DNA of 6,607 nt. It comes from Actinomycetes bacterium. Its GTDB lineage: Bacteria; Actinomycetota; Acidimicrobiia; Spongiisociales; UBA5794. Shown here in pieces: positions 1-5,728 of the stretch (the first letter of the stretch is position 1; every line of letters begins with the position of its first letter). Where the stretch lies: assembly GCA_023336765.1 (NCBI GenBank), contig JAMBLL010000003.1, positions 1 to 6,607 on the forward strand, given 5' to 3'. Made by a program: the position numbers and the translations under genes. Under the pieces are notes generated by a model. It saw nothing but the letters and a program-made list of their open reading frames with translations, searched no databases and was not told the DNA's origin.

Positions 1-1
1 C

Positions 2-160
2 GTAGGGCACATCGCCTCGTTGACGCTGCTCGTGACCGAGTGCAATACAACAACAGCTGACGAGTACGCCGAGGCAAATGCGACTGACGGACTTGCCGAT
101 AGGGAGGATTTCGACATCTTCGGCATCGACTGGCGCAACTCCAGATCTGGCGTACGATGA
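2..160 (+). CDS. 3' end of an unrecognised gene (partial)
   Basis: An open frame runs from the left edge to a TGA at 158-160 and encodes about 52 residues, ending in FDIFGIDWRNSRSGVR. Codon third positions are mostly G or C, as in the surer genes of this window. The frame stops 19 nt before the lipoprotein start at 180, and the gap holds that gene's purine-rich ribosome-binding region, so the two look like consecutive genes of one operon. I recognise no domain in so short a piece. A competing frame (1-60) is also open but shorter and ends in AAC AAC AGC TGA. The call rests on frame length, codon use and fit to the next gene; the upstream part lies outside the window. Confidence 0.45.
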   Translation, partial: VGHIASLTLLVTECNTTTADEYAEANATDGLADREDFDIFGIDWRNSRSGVR

Positions 161-163
161 GGT

Positions 164-173
164 AAAGGAAAGG
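164..173 (+). promoter_or_regulatory. Ribosome-binding region of the lipoprotein gene
   Basis: AAAGGAAAGG lies 6 nt before the ATG at 180 and supports that start. GTG (174) and TTG (177) are in-frame alternatives, but they sit too close to the purine run. Confidence 0.5.
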
Positions 174-179
174 GTGTTG

Positions 180-563
180 ATGTATCTACGTCTCTTCGTC
201 ACCATGGTCGGGCTCTCCCTCGCTGTCGCGGCCTGCTCCTCCGTGGACGGCAAACCCGACCAGTTCGACGGTATGACGCCAGATGAGGTTGGGTGCGTTG
301 TCACCTACGGTGACAACGATCGACACGTTGTCGGTCCCCTCGGTCCGAGCGACTCCTGGGAGAACAGACCGAACGACTACACAGTGTTCCGTATCGCCCG
401 AACAGCCCTTGATATCATCGTCGTTGTTGAGCAAACCGGTGGGGGGTCGAACTCATCTACTCCTCTCAATGACCTCCCAGCTGATGACATCGTTGCACGA
501 GGCCCGTTCAGGGACGGCGGCAACCCCGGATACGAGATCCGATGCTGGCGCGGAGACACTTGA
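180..563 (+). CDS. Small secreted lipoprotein of unknown function
   Basis: The 127-residue product begins with a lipoprotein signal peptide: a short positively charged start (MYLR), a hydrophobic stretch at about residues 5-18, and a lipobox VAAC with the lipidated Cys at 19. The mature part would be anchored to the outer face of the membrane by a diacylglycerol. It is about 108 residues, hydrophilic, with two further cysteines (39 and 122) that could form a disulfide, and a Gly/Ser/Asn-rich patch around 87-94. I recognise no named domain. The frame is open back to 78, but the start at 180 is chosen because it puts the signal peptide at the N-terminus and has a purine-rich site 6 nt upstream. 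The preceding partial gene ends 19 nt before it, suggesting co-transcription. Downstream lies degraded, non-coding DNA. Confidence 0.7.
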   Translation: MYLRLFVTMVGLSLAVAACSSVDGKPDQFDGMTPDEVGCVVTYGDNDRHVVGPLGPSDSWENRPNDYTVFRIARTALDIIVVVEQTGGGSNSSTPLNDLPADDIVARGPFRDGGNPGYEIRCWRGDT

Positions 564-647
564 TTCTTGATCCTTAGGGGTATAGCGAATAGGCAAATCC
601 GCCCCAGGTCTGCGTTCTCAGAGCCCCCTCTGTCTCGTACCTCGACA

Positions 648-672
648 TCTCCCCCAGAGGAACTGGGAGAGA
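648..672. repeat. Hairpin downstream of the lipoprotein gene
   Basis: TCTCCCCCAG at 648-657 pairs with CTGGGAGAGA at 663-672 over ten positions with one C-A mismatch (652/668), around the loop AGGAA (658-662). It lies 85 nt after the lipoprotein stop. There is no following T-run, so it is not a classical intrinsic terminator. It could slow or protect a transcript end, or belong to a dispersed palindromic repeat. Confidence 0.45.
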
Positions 673-730
673 ATTCCCTTCTGATCCCTCCCCCAACTTG
701 CCGGGCGAGAGATCCCTTCTGGTTCCTCCC
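667..730. repeat. Imperfect direct repeat, two copies
   Basis: The copy at 667-692 (GAGAGAATTCCCTTCTG, then ATCCCTCCC) and the copy at 707-730 (GAGAGATCCCTTCTG, then GTTCCTCCC) agree at 22 positions, with a 2-nt gap and two substitutions. The first overlaps the right arm of the hairpin. Such pairs occur in dispersed intergenic repeats; whether this one recurs elsewhere in the genome cannot be seen here. Confidence 0.4.
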
Positions 731-784
731 TCGGCTCCTTGGTCGGAGGGGGCAAAACCGTCCCTGTCAAACGAAACATGACGA

Positions 785-921
785 CTACTCACCCACCGGC
801 CCCGCTTCGCTATAGCCCTCAGGCCAACAGATTGGGCGAACTAACCCAAGACTGCTGTGCGGCACCTCACGTCGATAGGGCCGTCTACGATCTCCGCGCG
901 CCTTTCGAAGAGACACCAGCA
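785..921 (-). pseudogene. Relic of an IS3-family transposase C-terminus
   Basis: On the minus strand a short frame ending at TAG (785-787) contains YRREVPHSSLG (845-877). This matches the pattern YNxxRPHSSLG found near the C-terminus of IS3-family transposases (rve/DDE integrase core). Residues before it, DRRR, resemble the usual D-W-R-R lead-in. After it, Leu-Val-Arg-Pro and Trp-Pro-Glu-Gly-Tyr occupy the positions of the usual Tyr-Leu-Thr-Pro and Phe-Ala-Glu tail. Upstream on this strand the resemblance stops where the phosphotransferase fragment begins (about 922-925), so all catalytic DDE residues are missing and the piece is inactive. No terminal inverted repeat pair is visible. The match is a motif recognised by eye over about 25 residues, so the family call is tentative. 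Confidence 0.42.
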
Positions 922-924
922 TAG

Positions 925-1194
925 TTTCAAGACGGCGAACTCGTTGCTGTCCTCGACTTCGAGGGATGCAGCATTGGAGATCCGGCATGCGACCTCATCG
1001 CAGCGTGGTGGCTGTTCGACCAAACCAGCCGAGACACGTTCCTCGGAACTATCGATCCTGACGAAGTCTCGCTCATCCGTGGCAAGGGATGGGCTCTCTA
1101 CATGTGCATCGCCGGGATCCCGTACTACCGCGATACCAACCCCGGATTCGTCACGATGGCGAGGAGAGCCCTCACCCAGATCCTCAACACCTGA
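925..1194 (+). pseudogene. 5'-truncated aminoglycoside phosphotransferase-family fragment
   Basis: The frame after a TAG at 922-924 encodes 89 residues to a TGA at 1192-1194 and reads as the C-terminal third of an APH-family kinase (choline/aminoglycoside kinase fold). DGELVAVLDFE carries the metal-binding Asp of the family's DFG-like motif, and IGDPACDLIAAWWLF follows as usual. Further on come GKGWALYMC and IPYYRDTNPGF, both typical of the helical C-lobe of actinobacterial members. The whole N-lobe, the nucleotide-binding lysine and the catalytic HGD loop are missing, and no start codon or ribosome-binding site precedes the fragment. It cannot be an active kinase. The break coincides with the edge of the transposase relic, suggesting insertion followed by deletion. 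The original substrate cannot be deduced, and resistance should not be inferred. Confidence 0.8.
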
Positions 1195-1261
1195 CCTACC
1201 GACTGCGATACGACGACTTGACCATGTAGCACTACTTACATCCAATTAACAACATTTATAC

Positions 1262-1290
1262 TTGATTGTGTCGTGACTGTCTGATACGAT
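1262..1290 (+). promoter_or_regulatory. Promoter of the HNH gene, predicted leaderless
   Basis: TTGATT (1262-1267) and TACGAT (1285-1290) are separated by 17 nt, a good match to sigma-70/SigA-type -35 and -10 elements. The -10 ends 6 nt before the ATG at 1297, so transcription would begin at or within a base of the start codon. No Shine-Dalgarno is present, which agrees with a leaderless mRNA. The flanking 1240-1262 is AT-rich compared with its surroundings. Confidence 0.65.
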
Positions 1291-1296
1291 TCCGGT

Positions 1297-2538
1297 ATGG
1301 ATGCGAACAACCCCATCGACGCAGCAGACCACACGACAGACTCCCGATATGGGGATCTTCTTGCTGAGGTCGAGGCGATGTTCGACGATGTCCTGGAGAA
1401 GGCAACGATCGACGCCAAAGAGGATCTCGATCGTGCCTATGCGCGTCTGTTGGTGTTGACGAACGAACTCGACGAGCGCCGGATCACTGAGGGCGGGTAC
1501 GGCCTGTCCACAACAGCGTGGCTTCAGTCAACGTGTCAGATGACTGGTCGTGAAGCATCAGGTACAGTCAAAACGGCACGGGCGTTGGCTCACATGCCAC
1601 AGGTTGCCGACAGGGCTGTGACCGGCGAAATCGTGATGTCAGGCGTAAAACTGTTGGCGATGACCCGTGACCGGCACCCCGACAAGTTCGCTGATCACGA
1701 AGCAATGTTCGTGGACATCGCCATGCACGGCAATCCCAAAGATCTCCGCATTGAGGTGTCTGAGTGGGAACAGGACATCAACTATGACGAAGCACTCGGC
1801 AGCGCTGAGTATGACACATGGGGTAGGGAAGTGTTCTTTAACCAAACCTACGGTGGCCGGTGGAACATGCAAGCAGAATTCGGTGTCGCCGATGGTCACG
1901 TCATCAACACCGCCCTCCAGAGCTACATCCAGCGCTCCTACATCAACGGAAACGACAACACGTCGATCTATGAACGTCTCGCCGACGCAACTATTGCTAT
2001 CCACCAGTTCTGGCTCGACCACAACACCACCATCGAAACCTCAGGTGGAAACAAACCCCACATCACCGTCACTGTGCCCTATGACGTCCTCACCGGAGCC
2101 AAACGGCAACTCCCCGAACTCGACGGCTACACCATCGACCCTGCAACACTCCGACGGTGGTCCTGTGACGCAGGCATCGTACGCATCATCCTTGACGGCG
2201 ACTCCCAACCGATGGACGTCGGCAGACGAACCCGCACCATCCCACCAGCGTTACGCAGAGCCCTCGACCAAAGAGACAAAGGATGCGTATGGAACGGATG
2301 CCAGGTACCGGCATCATGGTGTGACGCCCACCACGTCATCCATTGGGCTGACGGAGGAGACACGAACCTCGAGAACTGTCAACTGCTCTGCCGAAAGCAC
2401 CACACTTGGACCCACCAAGGTCGAAGACCCAGACCTCTCACTCCCCGTGAAATCGGACTACCCGTACCTGTGGGGACAAGCGATGCTGTCAGCAACCAGC
2501 ACCGTTCTACTTCGTCCCAGCACCAACCCGAACCCTGA
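1297..2538 (+). CDS. DUF222 and HNH endonuclease domain protein (13E12 repeat family)
   Basis: This 413-residue protein has the usual two-part plan of the family. A helical DUF222 region covers about residues 25-290. A compact HNH nuclease domain follows at about 325-373. The HNH part shows a CxxxxC pair (C330, C335), the DAHH motif (343-346) followed by VIHWADGG, an Asn at 357 or 360, and CRKHH (365-369): all the residues expected for metal binding and the beta-beta-alpha-metal nuclease fold. A polar tail rich in Ser, Gln and His closes the protein. Length and residues suggest an intact gene. Such genes are often present in many copies in actinobacterial genomes, sometimes tied to mobile DNA; the cellular role is not established, and DNA cleavage here is inference. 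The start is fixed by the leaderless-type promoter. It ends back-to-back with the small membrane protein gene on the other strand. Confidence 0.92.
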   Translation: MDANNPIDAADHTTDSRYGDLLAEVEAMFDDVLEKATIDAKEDLDRAYARLLVLTNELDERRITEGGYGLSTTAWLQSTCQMTGREASGTVKTARALAHMPQVADRAVTGEIVMSGVKLLAMTRDRHPDKFADHEAMFVDIAMHGNPKDLRIEVSEWEQDINYDEALGSAEYDTWGREVFFNQTYGGRWNMQAEFGVADGHVINTALQSYIQRSYINGNDNTSIYERLADATIAIHQFWLDHNTTIETSGGNKPHITVTVPYDVLTGAKRQLPELDGYTIDPATLRRWSCDAGIVRIILDGDSQPMDVGRRTRTIPPALRRALDQRDKGCVWNGCQVPASWCDAHHVIHWADGGDTNLENCQLLCRKHHTWTHQGRRPRPLTPREIGLPVPVGTSDAVSNQHRSTSSQHQPEP

Positions 2539-2787
2539 TCAGTCCGGTACGCCCGTATCCCCAGATTCACTTCGATCTGCCTTGGTCCGTTCCGATGCCT
2601 CGTGCTCGATCACATGCTCGACACTCGGTTGATAGACCTCATCAAAGATCTTCGGCATGCCGGCCCCGGGCGGTCGCGGGTTGTGTTTGTTGTAGACCCA
2701 GCCTTTTCGGCCAGCCAAGCGGGAATTCGAAAGGGCGACGAAACTCAGAGCGACTGCAAGAACCCCGATCGCGATGAACCCGAACAT
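2539..2787 (-). CDS. Small single-pass membrane protein, conserved-looking, unknown function
   Basis: The 82-residue product starts with a hydrophobic helix (about residues 2-20) and continues with a basic juxtamembrane patch (SRLAGRKG), suggesting an N-out anchor with a cytoplasmic tail. The tail contains WVYNKHNPRPP and the stretch MPKIFDEVYQPSVEHVIEHE (44-63), which looks like a constrained, conserved core. The last 20 residues are charged and probably disordered. It resembles short actinobacterial membrane proteins I have seen annotated only as hypothetical; I give it no function. It lies 59 nt downstream of the minus-strand surface-protein gene, so read-through is possible. It also has its own -10-like hexamer 6 nt before the ATG. 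No ATG, GTG or TTG start exists further upstream before a stop in this frame. Its stop codon abuts that of the HNH gene. Confidence 0.75.
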   Translation of the reverse strand: MFGFIAIGVLAVALSFVALSNSRLAGRKGWVYNKHNPRPPGAGMPKIFDEVYQPSVEHVIEHEASERTKADRSESGDTGVPD

Positions 2788-2793
2788 CCACCG

Positions 2794-2799
2794 AGCATA
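2794..2799 (-). promoter_or_regulatory. -10-like element of the small membrane protein gene
   Basis: On the minus strand TATGCT ends 6 nt before the ATG at 2787, the spacing expected for a leaderless start. The best -35 candidate, 16 nt upstream (TCAAGA), is weak. GGTGG next to the ATG is too close to act as a normal ribosome-binding site. Confidence 0.4.
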
Positions 2800-2846
2800 C
2801 TGCTGGCGACCATCGTCTTGAGTGCGTCGCTCGGGAGGTTCCGAGA

Positions 2847-3554
2847 TCAGTCCTCGTCATTCTCTTTCGTGGTCACCTTCAGCTCTCCACCCTCCCATTC
2901 GGCCCGGAACTCGGAATGATGGTCCTCGTTCTCGAAGGTAACCCTCACCTCATCTGGTCCGGTGTCCTTCACCTCGGTTCCATAGCCTCCCTTCGGAACT
3001 GCCGAGACGTACGTCACGATGCCTGGAGAGAATCTGATGGTGACCGAACCGCCATCGAGAACGTACGTTTCGGTCTGCGTCGATGGCTCGTCCGGGGGCG
3101 AAGTTGTTGTCGTCGAAGAAGAGGTCGTGGTCGCCTGCGTCACGGTCGTCGTCGTAGACGACGCCGTGGGTGACGACGATGGCGCAGCCGTCGATGGCGG
3201 TGGCGTCGAAGTTGTCGAAGTTGTCGCCTCCGACGATACCGGTGCGCCAGATTGTGGCTGTATCGGCGATTCGTCATCTCCGAGGTCAACGCCACCGCCC
3301 GATGATGTCGATGTGGTGTCGCGGCCCTCGAGAATCGACGGTTCAGCTTCGACGGTCAGGAGCGTGGGCGTCGTTGAGACCGGTGAGACGGCATCATCGC
3401 TCGATTGGTCAGCATCCGCAAGCACCGAAGGGAGTACCACAGTGCCCGGCTGCTCAACCCGGTTGCGGACCTGCGCAATTGCCCCCCACGACAGACTCAG
3501 GGCGACCACAACGGTGAGCACCCATCCAGCAACGAACTTGATCCATCCCGGCAT
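2847..3554 (-). CDS. Membrane-anchored extracellular protein with a C-terminal domain shared with the 5766 gene
   Basis: The 235-residue protein has an uncleaved-type N-terminal membrane helix (about 7-27) after MPGWIK. Next come an acidic, low-complexity spacer (about 45-105) and a Ser/Thr/Pro linker (107-161) with several runs of four threonines, typical of actinobacterial surface proteins. A compact C-terminal domain of about 70 residues (163-231) follows. The domain begins TYVLDGGSVTI and contains AVPKGGYGTEV, DEVRVTFENE and FRAEWEGGELKV. Each block has a counterpart in both domain copies of the protein encoded from 5766. I do not recognise it as a named family. The helix and linker would place the domain outside the membrane, held away from it. 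The gene diverges from the response regulator across 112 nt and probably shares control with it. It could be a regulated target or an accessory sensor; both are inference. Confidence 0.85.
   Translation of the reverse strand: MPGWIKFVAGWVLTVVVALSLSWGAIAQVRNRVEQPGTVVLPSVLADADQSSDDAVSPVSTTPTLLTVEAEPSILEGRDTTSTSSGGGVDLGDDESPIQPQSGAPVSSEATTSTTSTPPPSTAAPSSSPTASSTTTTVTQATTTSSSTTTTSPPDEPSTQTETYVLDGGSVTIRFSPGIVTYVSAVPKGGYGTEVKDTGPDEVRVTFENEDHHSEFRAEWEGGELKVTTKENDED
2862..3068 (-). other. Domain copy A (shared unassigned domain)
   Basis: Residues 163-231 of the minus-strand protein. Shared positions with the two copies at 5931-6491 include TY, GGSVT or AGTIT, Gly followed by an aromatic (Y here, W there), E followed by I or V, EV, F-x-N, F-x-AE, and E-x-G-x-(V/L)-(K/R)-V. 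The overall order and length (about 70 residues) agree with only small gaps. This copy is the most divergent of the three. Confidence 0.75.
3072..3236 (-). repeat. Ser/Thr/Pro low-complexity linker
   Basis: This codes for residues 107-161, almost entirely Ser, Thr, Pro and Ala, through runs of AC(G/C) and TC(G/T) codons. It is a flexible extracellular stalk. The triplet-like DNA creates long open frames on the opposite strand (for example 3019-3561), which are shadows. Confidence 0.8.
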
Positions 3555-3560
3555 GTCCTG

Positions 3561-3566
3561 AGTATC
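3561..3566 (-). promoter_or_regulatory. -10-like element of the minus-strand surface-protein gene
   Basis: On the minus strand GATACT ends 6 nt before the ATG at 3554, again predicting a leaderless or nearly leaderless transcript. No good -35 lies 16-18 nt upstream, so an activator (for example the adjacent response regulator) may be needed. AGGA in the last bases before ATG is too close (1 nt) to be a usual ribosome-binding site. Confidence 0.4.
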
Positions 3567-3592
3567 GCATCGCCGTACCTATACCACTCTCC

Positions 3593-3644
3593 AGTGAACG
3601 TTAGAGATTCGTAAAGTTCTGCCGTGCAACCCTGTGAGGTTCAC
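3593..3644. promoter_or_regulatory. Divergent control region with a spaced inverted repeat
   Basis: GTGAAC (3594-3599) and its reverse complement GTTCAC (3639-3644) flank the middle of the 112-nt region between the divergent surface-protein and regulator genes. Between them GATTC (3606-3610) and AGTTC (3615-3619) form a loose direct repeat 9 nt apart, roughly the half-site spacing used by OmpR-type regulators. Autoregulation by the adjacent regulator is plausible, but six-base matches can arise by chance. Confidence 0.3.
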
Positions 3645-3654
3645 CAACGGGGGA

Positions 3655-3660
3655 TAGGAT
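3655..3660 (+). promoter_or_regulatory. -10-like element or ribosome-binding site of the response regulator gene
   Basis: TAGGAT ends 6 nt before the ATG at 3667. It can be read as a -10 element of a leaderless transcript, or its AGGA (3656-3659, 7 nt before ATG) as a Shine-Dalgarno. The two readings cannot be separated from sequence alone. No convincing -35 lies upstream. Confidence 0.4.
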
Positions 3661-3666
3661 GCTCAC

Positions 3667-4350
3667 ATGGTTTCCATATTGATAGTTGAGGATGAACAGC
3701 CCATTCGCCAGGCTCTTACCACGTTTCTCTCCGACTCCGGCCATTCGGTCGAAGCACTCGCTTCCGGCATGGATGGCATGCACCGAGTCACCGAAGGAGG
3801 CCTTGATGTGGTGGTCCTGGATCTCGGACTTCCCGACCTTGATGGAGGCCAGGTTCTCAAGATGATCAGAGCTGTGAGCGACGTCCCCGTCATCGTCGCA
3901 ACAGCTCGCGATGACGAGTCGGAGATCGTTCGAATACTTCGAGATGGTGCGGATGATTACATCGTCAAACCGTTCTCAGGGGCTCAGCTACAGGCCCGAA
4001 TCGAGGCAATCCTGCGCCGAACTGCAGACAAATCGGATACCGGGCCCATCCGGGTCGGTGACCTGAGGATCGATATCGGCAAGAGATCCGTTTCCATGTC
4101 ACATCGGACCCTTGACCTGACTCGCAAGGAATTCGACCTCCTCGCCTACCTCGCCGAGCGTCCAGAGATCGTCGTATCGAAACGTGAACTGCTAGCCGAG
4201 GTTTGGCACCAACCGTACGGGGGTGCGGACAAGACCGTCGATGTTCACCTGTCCGTGCTCCGCCGGAAACTCGGTGAGACGGCACAGGACGCCAGGTACC
4301 TTCAAACGGTTCACGGTGTTGGCATCAAACTGGTCTTCCCTGACTCGTGA
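3667..4350 (+). CDS. OmpR/PhoB-family response regulator
   Basis: The 227-residue protein has a receiver domain (about 1-118) and a winged-helix DNA-binding domain (about 128-225). Receiver landmarks are all present: acidic pair E8/D9, phospho-acceptor D52 in VVLDLGLPD, switch Thr79 and Lys101 in KPF. The output domain shows the usual LTRKEFDLLAYLA, the VVSKRELLAEVW segment and the recognition-helix region KTVDVHLSVLRRKLG (189-203), followed by the wing YLQTVHGVGIKL. Phosphorylation by the neighbouring kinase would promote dimerisation and DNA binding. The kinase GTG start overlaps this gene's stop by 4 nt, so translation is probably coupled. Likely targets are the flanking genes that encode the shared surface domain, and its own promoter; this is inference. 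The gene is complete, with normal length. Confidence 0.96.
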   Translation: MVSILIVEDEQPIRQALTTFLSDSGHSVEALASGMDGMHRVTEGGLDVVVLDLGLPDLDGGQVLKMIRAVSDVPVIVATARDDESEIVRILRDGADDYIVKPFSGAQLQARIEAILRRTADKSDTGPIRVGDLRIDIGKRSVSMSHRTLDLTRKEFDLLAYLAERPEIVVSKRELLAEVWHQPYGGADKTVDVHLSVLRRKLGETAQDARYLQTVHGVGIKLVFPDS

Positions 4351-5678
4351 GACGTTGGCTCTCCCTGTATGCCCTTTCGATCACATCCATCGTTGTTGTC
4401 GCGTTCGTATTTCCACTTGGGATCCTCATCCGTGACCTAGCCAGCGATCGCGCGATGGCCGCTGCCGAACGCGAAGCCCAGACGGTCGCCCGTTTCGCTT
4501 CCACCGCCGACGGAGGAGATGCGTCGATAGGCATCCTCGCATCAACATTATCGGCGGAGCCGGAGACCACCGTCGTACTTGGTGACGGTTCCATTCTCGG
4601 TGCAGACCTTCCGGTAGGCATCGATCTCTCTGCGGCTCGTGAAAGGGGGCTGGCGTACCGACAGCCACTCGATGGCGGTGGCGCCGTCATCGTGCCCGTT
4701 GTTCGCGGTGTAAATGACACCTGGGTCGTGGTCGTAGACGTCCCCGAGGCGGCACTCCGGCAAGGTGTCACATCTGCGTGGACGATACTCGGAGTCCTGG
4801 GGATCGTTCTCATCGGGCTGGCATTTGTCGTCGCAGACCAGATGGGAAGGGCGGTGGTCAAGCCGATCTCCGACCTCGTTGACGCAACCAACAGGCTTGG
4901 CAAGGGGGAACTCACCGTGGAGGTTCAGCCATCAGGTCCCAGCGAACTCGCTGCGGTTGGTGTTGCATTCAACACGCTGACAGCAAGAGTGAGCACGCTG
5001 ATGGACCGCGAACGCGAAACAGCCGCCGACCTATCGCATCGGCTGCGGACGCCCCTGACGGCACTGAGACTTGATATTGAGGCGCTTGGCAACAAGATCG
5101 ACACGTCTCGCCTTCAATCTGACGTCGACGCGCTCGAGCGGGTCGTGGACCACGTCATCCATGAAGCCCGTAGACCCGTTCGCGAGGGTGGAGGGGCCAT
5201 CTCCGATCTAGCGGCGATCGTTCATGAACGAGCCGCCTTCTGGGGATCACTGGCGGAGGACCAGAGCCGGCCATGGAGCGTCGAGGTTGGTCCCAAAGAG
5301 TGTCTGGTCAAAGGTAGTCAGGCCGACTTCGGTGCGCTCGTCGACGCGCTCCTTGGCAACATTTTCGCCCACACACCGCCGGGAACACCGTATCGGGTGA
5401 CCCTTGATCCGGCTGGCGACGGAATGGTCGAACTGGGCATCGCCGATGAAGGTGATGGCTTCACCGATTCTGGGCTGCTTGAGCGCGGTTCAAGCGGGGC
5501 TTCCTCAACCGGGTTGGGAGTCGACATCGTGAGGAGAACAGCTGAGGCAGCGGGTGGAAGCGCCACCTGGAGCCTCGGAGTGCCGTCAGGGACCGTTGCA
5601 ACAATCATCCTGCCGAGCTCTGGCACCGGGGACAAGACCTTCCAGAAGCGGGTTACCTCACACGATTCCGGGAAATAG
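4347..5678 (+). CDS. Membrane sensor histidine kinase with HRLRTPL H-box
   Basis: The 443-residue kinase starts at a GTG that overlaps the regulator stop (GTGA). It has two membrane helices (about 10-29 and 145-163) enclosing an extracellular loop of about 115 residues with no domain I recognise. A HAMP linker follows (about 164-216), then a HisKA dimerisation helix with the phospho-acceptor His231 in DLSHRLRTPLTALRLD, and a HATPase domain. In the latter the N-box is LLGNIFAHTPPGT (Mg-binding Asn338), the G1 box is ADEGDG (Asp367) and the G2 region is STGLGVDI. The usual acidic residue after the phospho-His is replaced by Arg232, and the first N-box Asn by Ala334. I associate this combination with a subgroup of actinobacterial kinases. 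It should phosphorylate the upstream-encoded regulator. A short polar tail follows residue 425. Confidence 0.95.
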   Translation: MRRWLSLYALSITSIVVVAFVFPLGILIRDLASDRAMAAAEREAQTVARFASTADGGDASIGILASTLSAEPETTVVLGDGSILGADLPVGIDLSAARERGLAYRQPLDGGGAVIVPVVRGVNDTWVVVVDVPEAALRQGVTSAWTILGVLGIVLIGLAFVVADQMGRAVVKPISDLVDATNRLGKGELTVEVQPSGPSELAAVGVAFNTLTARVSTLMDRERETAADLSHRLRTPLTALRLDIEALGNKIDTSRLQSDVDALERVVDHVIHEARRPVREGGGAISDLAAIVHERAAFWGSLAEDQSRPWSVEVGPKECLVKGSQADFGALVDALLGNIFAHTPPGTPYRVTLDPAGDGMVELGIADEGDGFTDSGLLERGSSGASSTGLGVDIVRRTAEAAGGSATWSLGVPSGTVATIILPSSGTGDKTFQKRVTSHDSGK

Positions 5679-5716
5679 AGACTTCTCTAACACTTGGCGG
5701 AGGACTCCCGAAGGTT

Positions 5717-5728
5717 GATGCATGCATC
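5717..5728. promoter_or_regulatory. Perfect 12-bp palindrome upstream of the secreted-protein gene
   Basis: GATGCATGCATC reads identically on both strands. It is 38 nt after the kinase stop and 37 nt before the ATG at 5766. The outer AAG (5711-5713) and CTT (5729-5731) extend the symmetry imperfectly. The position suits an operator. No well-formed -35/-10 pair is evident in 5679-5752, so whether this gene has its own promoter or is read through from the kinase is open. Confidence 0.4.

Larger units (their letters stand above)
564..784. other. Non-coding, C/T-rich stretch
   Basis: This stretch follows the lipoprotein stop and precedes the transposase relic. Frames here are open only by chance: composition is skewed to C/T runs and no reading gives a recognisable protein. 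It contains a hairpin (648-672) and an imperfect direct repeat (667-692 and 707-730). It may include the non-coding end of the decayed insertion sequence, but no matching terminal inverted repeat is visible in the window. Confidence 0.5.

Noticed and set aside
1..60. Frame 1 open to a TGA at 58-60
   Set aside because: It is shorter than the frame 2 reading, which ends next to the following ribosome-binding region; too little sequence supports it.
78..179. N-terminal extension of the lipoprotein frame from an ATG at 78
   Set aside because: It would bury the signal peptide and lipobox 34 residues inside the protein and overlaps the better upstream frame ending at 160.
725..752. Hairpin CCCTC/GAGGG as a terminator
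   Set aside because: Only a weak stem with a 13-nt loop and no following T-run.
1224..1241. ATGTA/TACAT inverted repeat upstream of the HNH promoter
   Set aside because: Five base pairs around an 8-nt loop in AT-rich DNA is expected by chance.
841..1249. Long frames on both strands across the phosphotransferase fragment (857-1249 plus, 841-1245 minus)
   Set aside because: Neither translation shows a recognisable motif, while the third reading (925-1194) gives clear APH-family blocks.
1667..2632. A 321-residue plus-strand frame inside and beyond the HNH gene
   Set aside because: It is a Ser/Thr/Pro-rich off-frame shadow of an unmistakable DUF222-HNH protein.
3019..3561. A Val/Asp-rich plus-strand frame of 180 residues
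   Set aside because: It is the reverse complement of the Thr/Ser-rich linker of the minus-strand surface protein; composition only.
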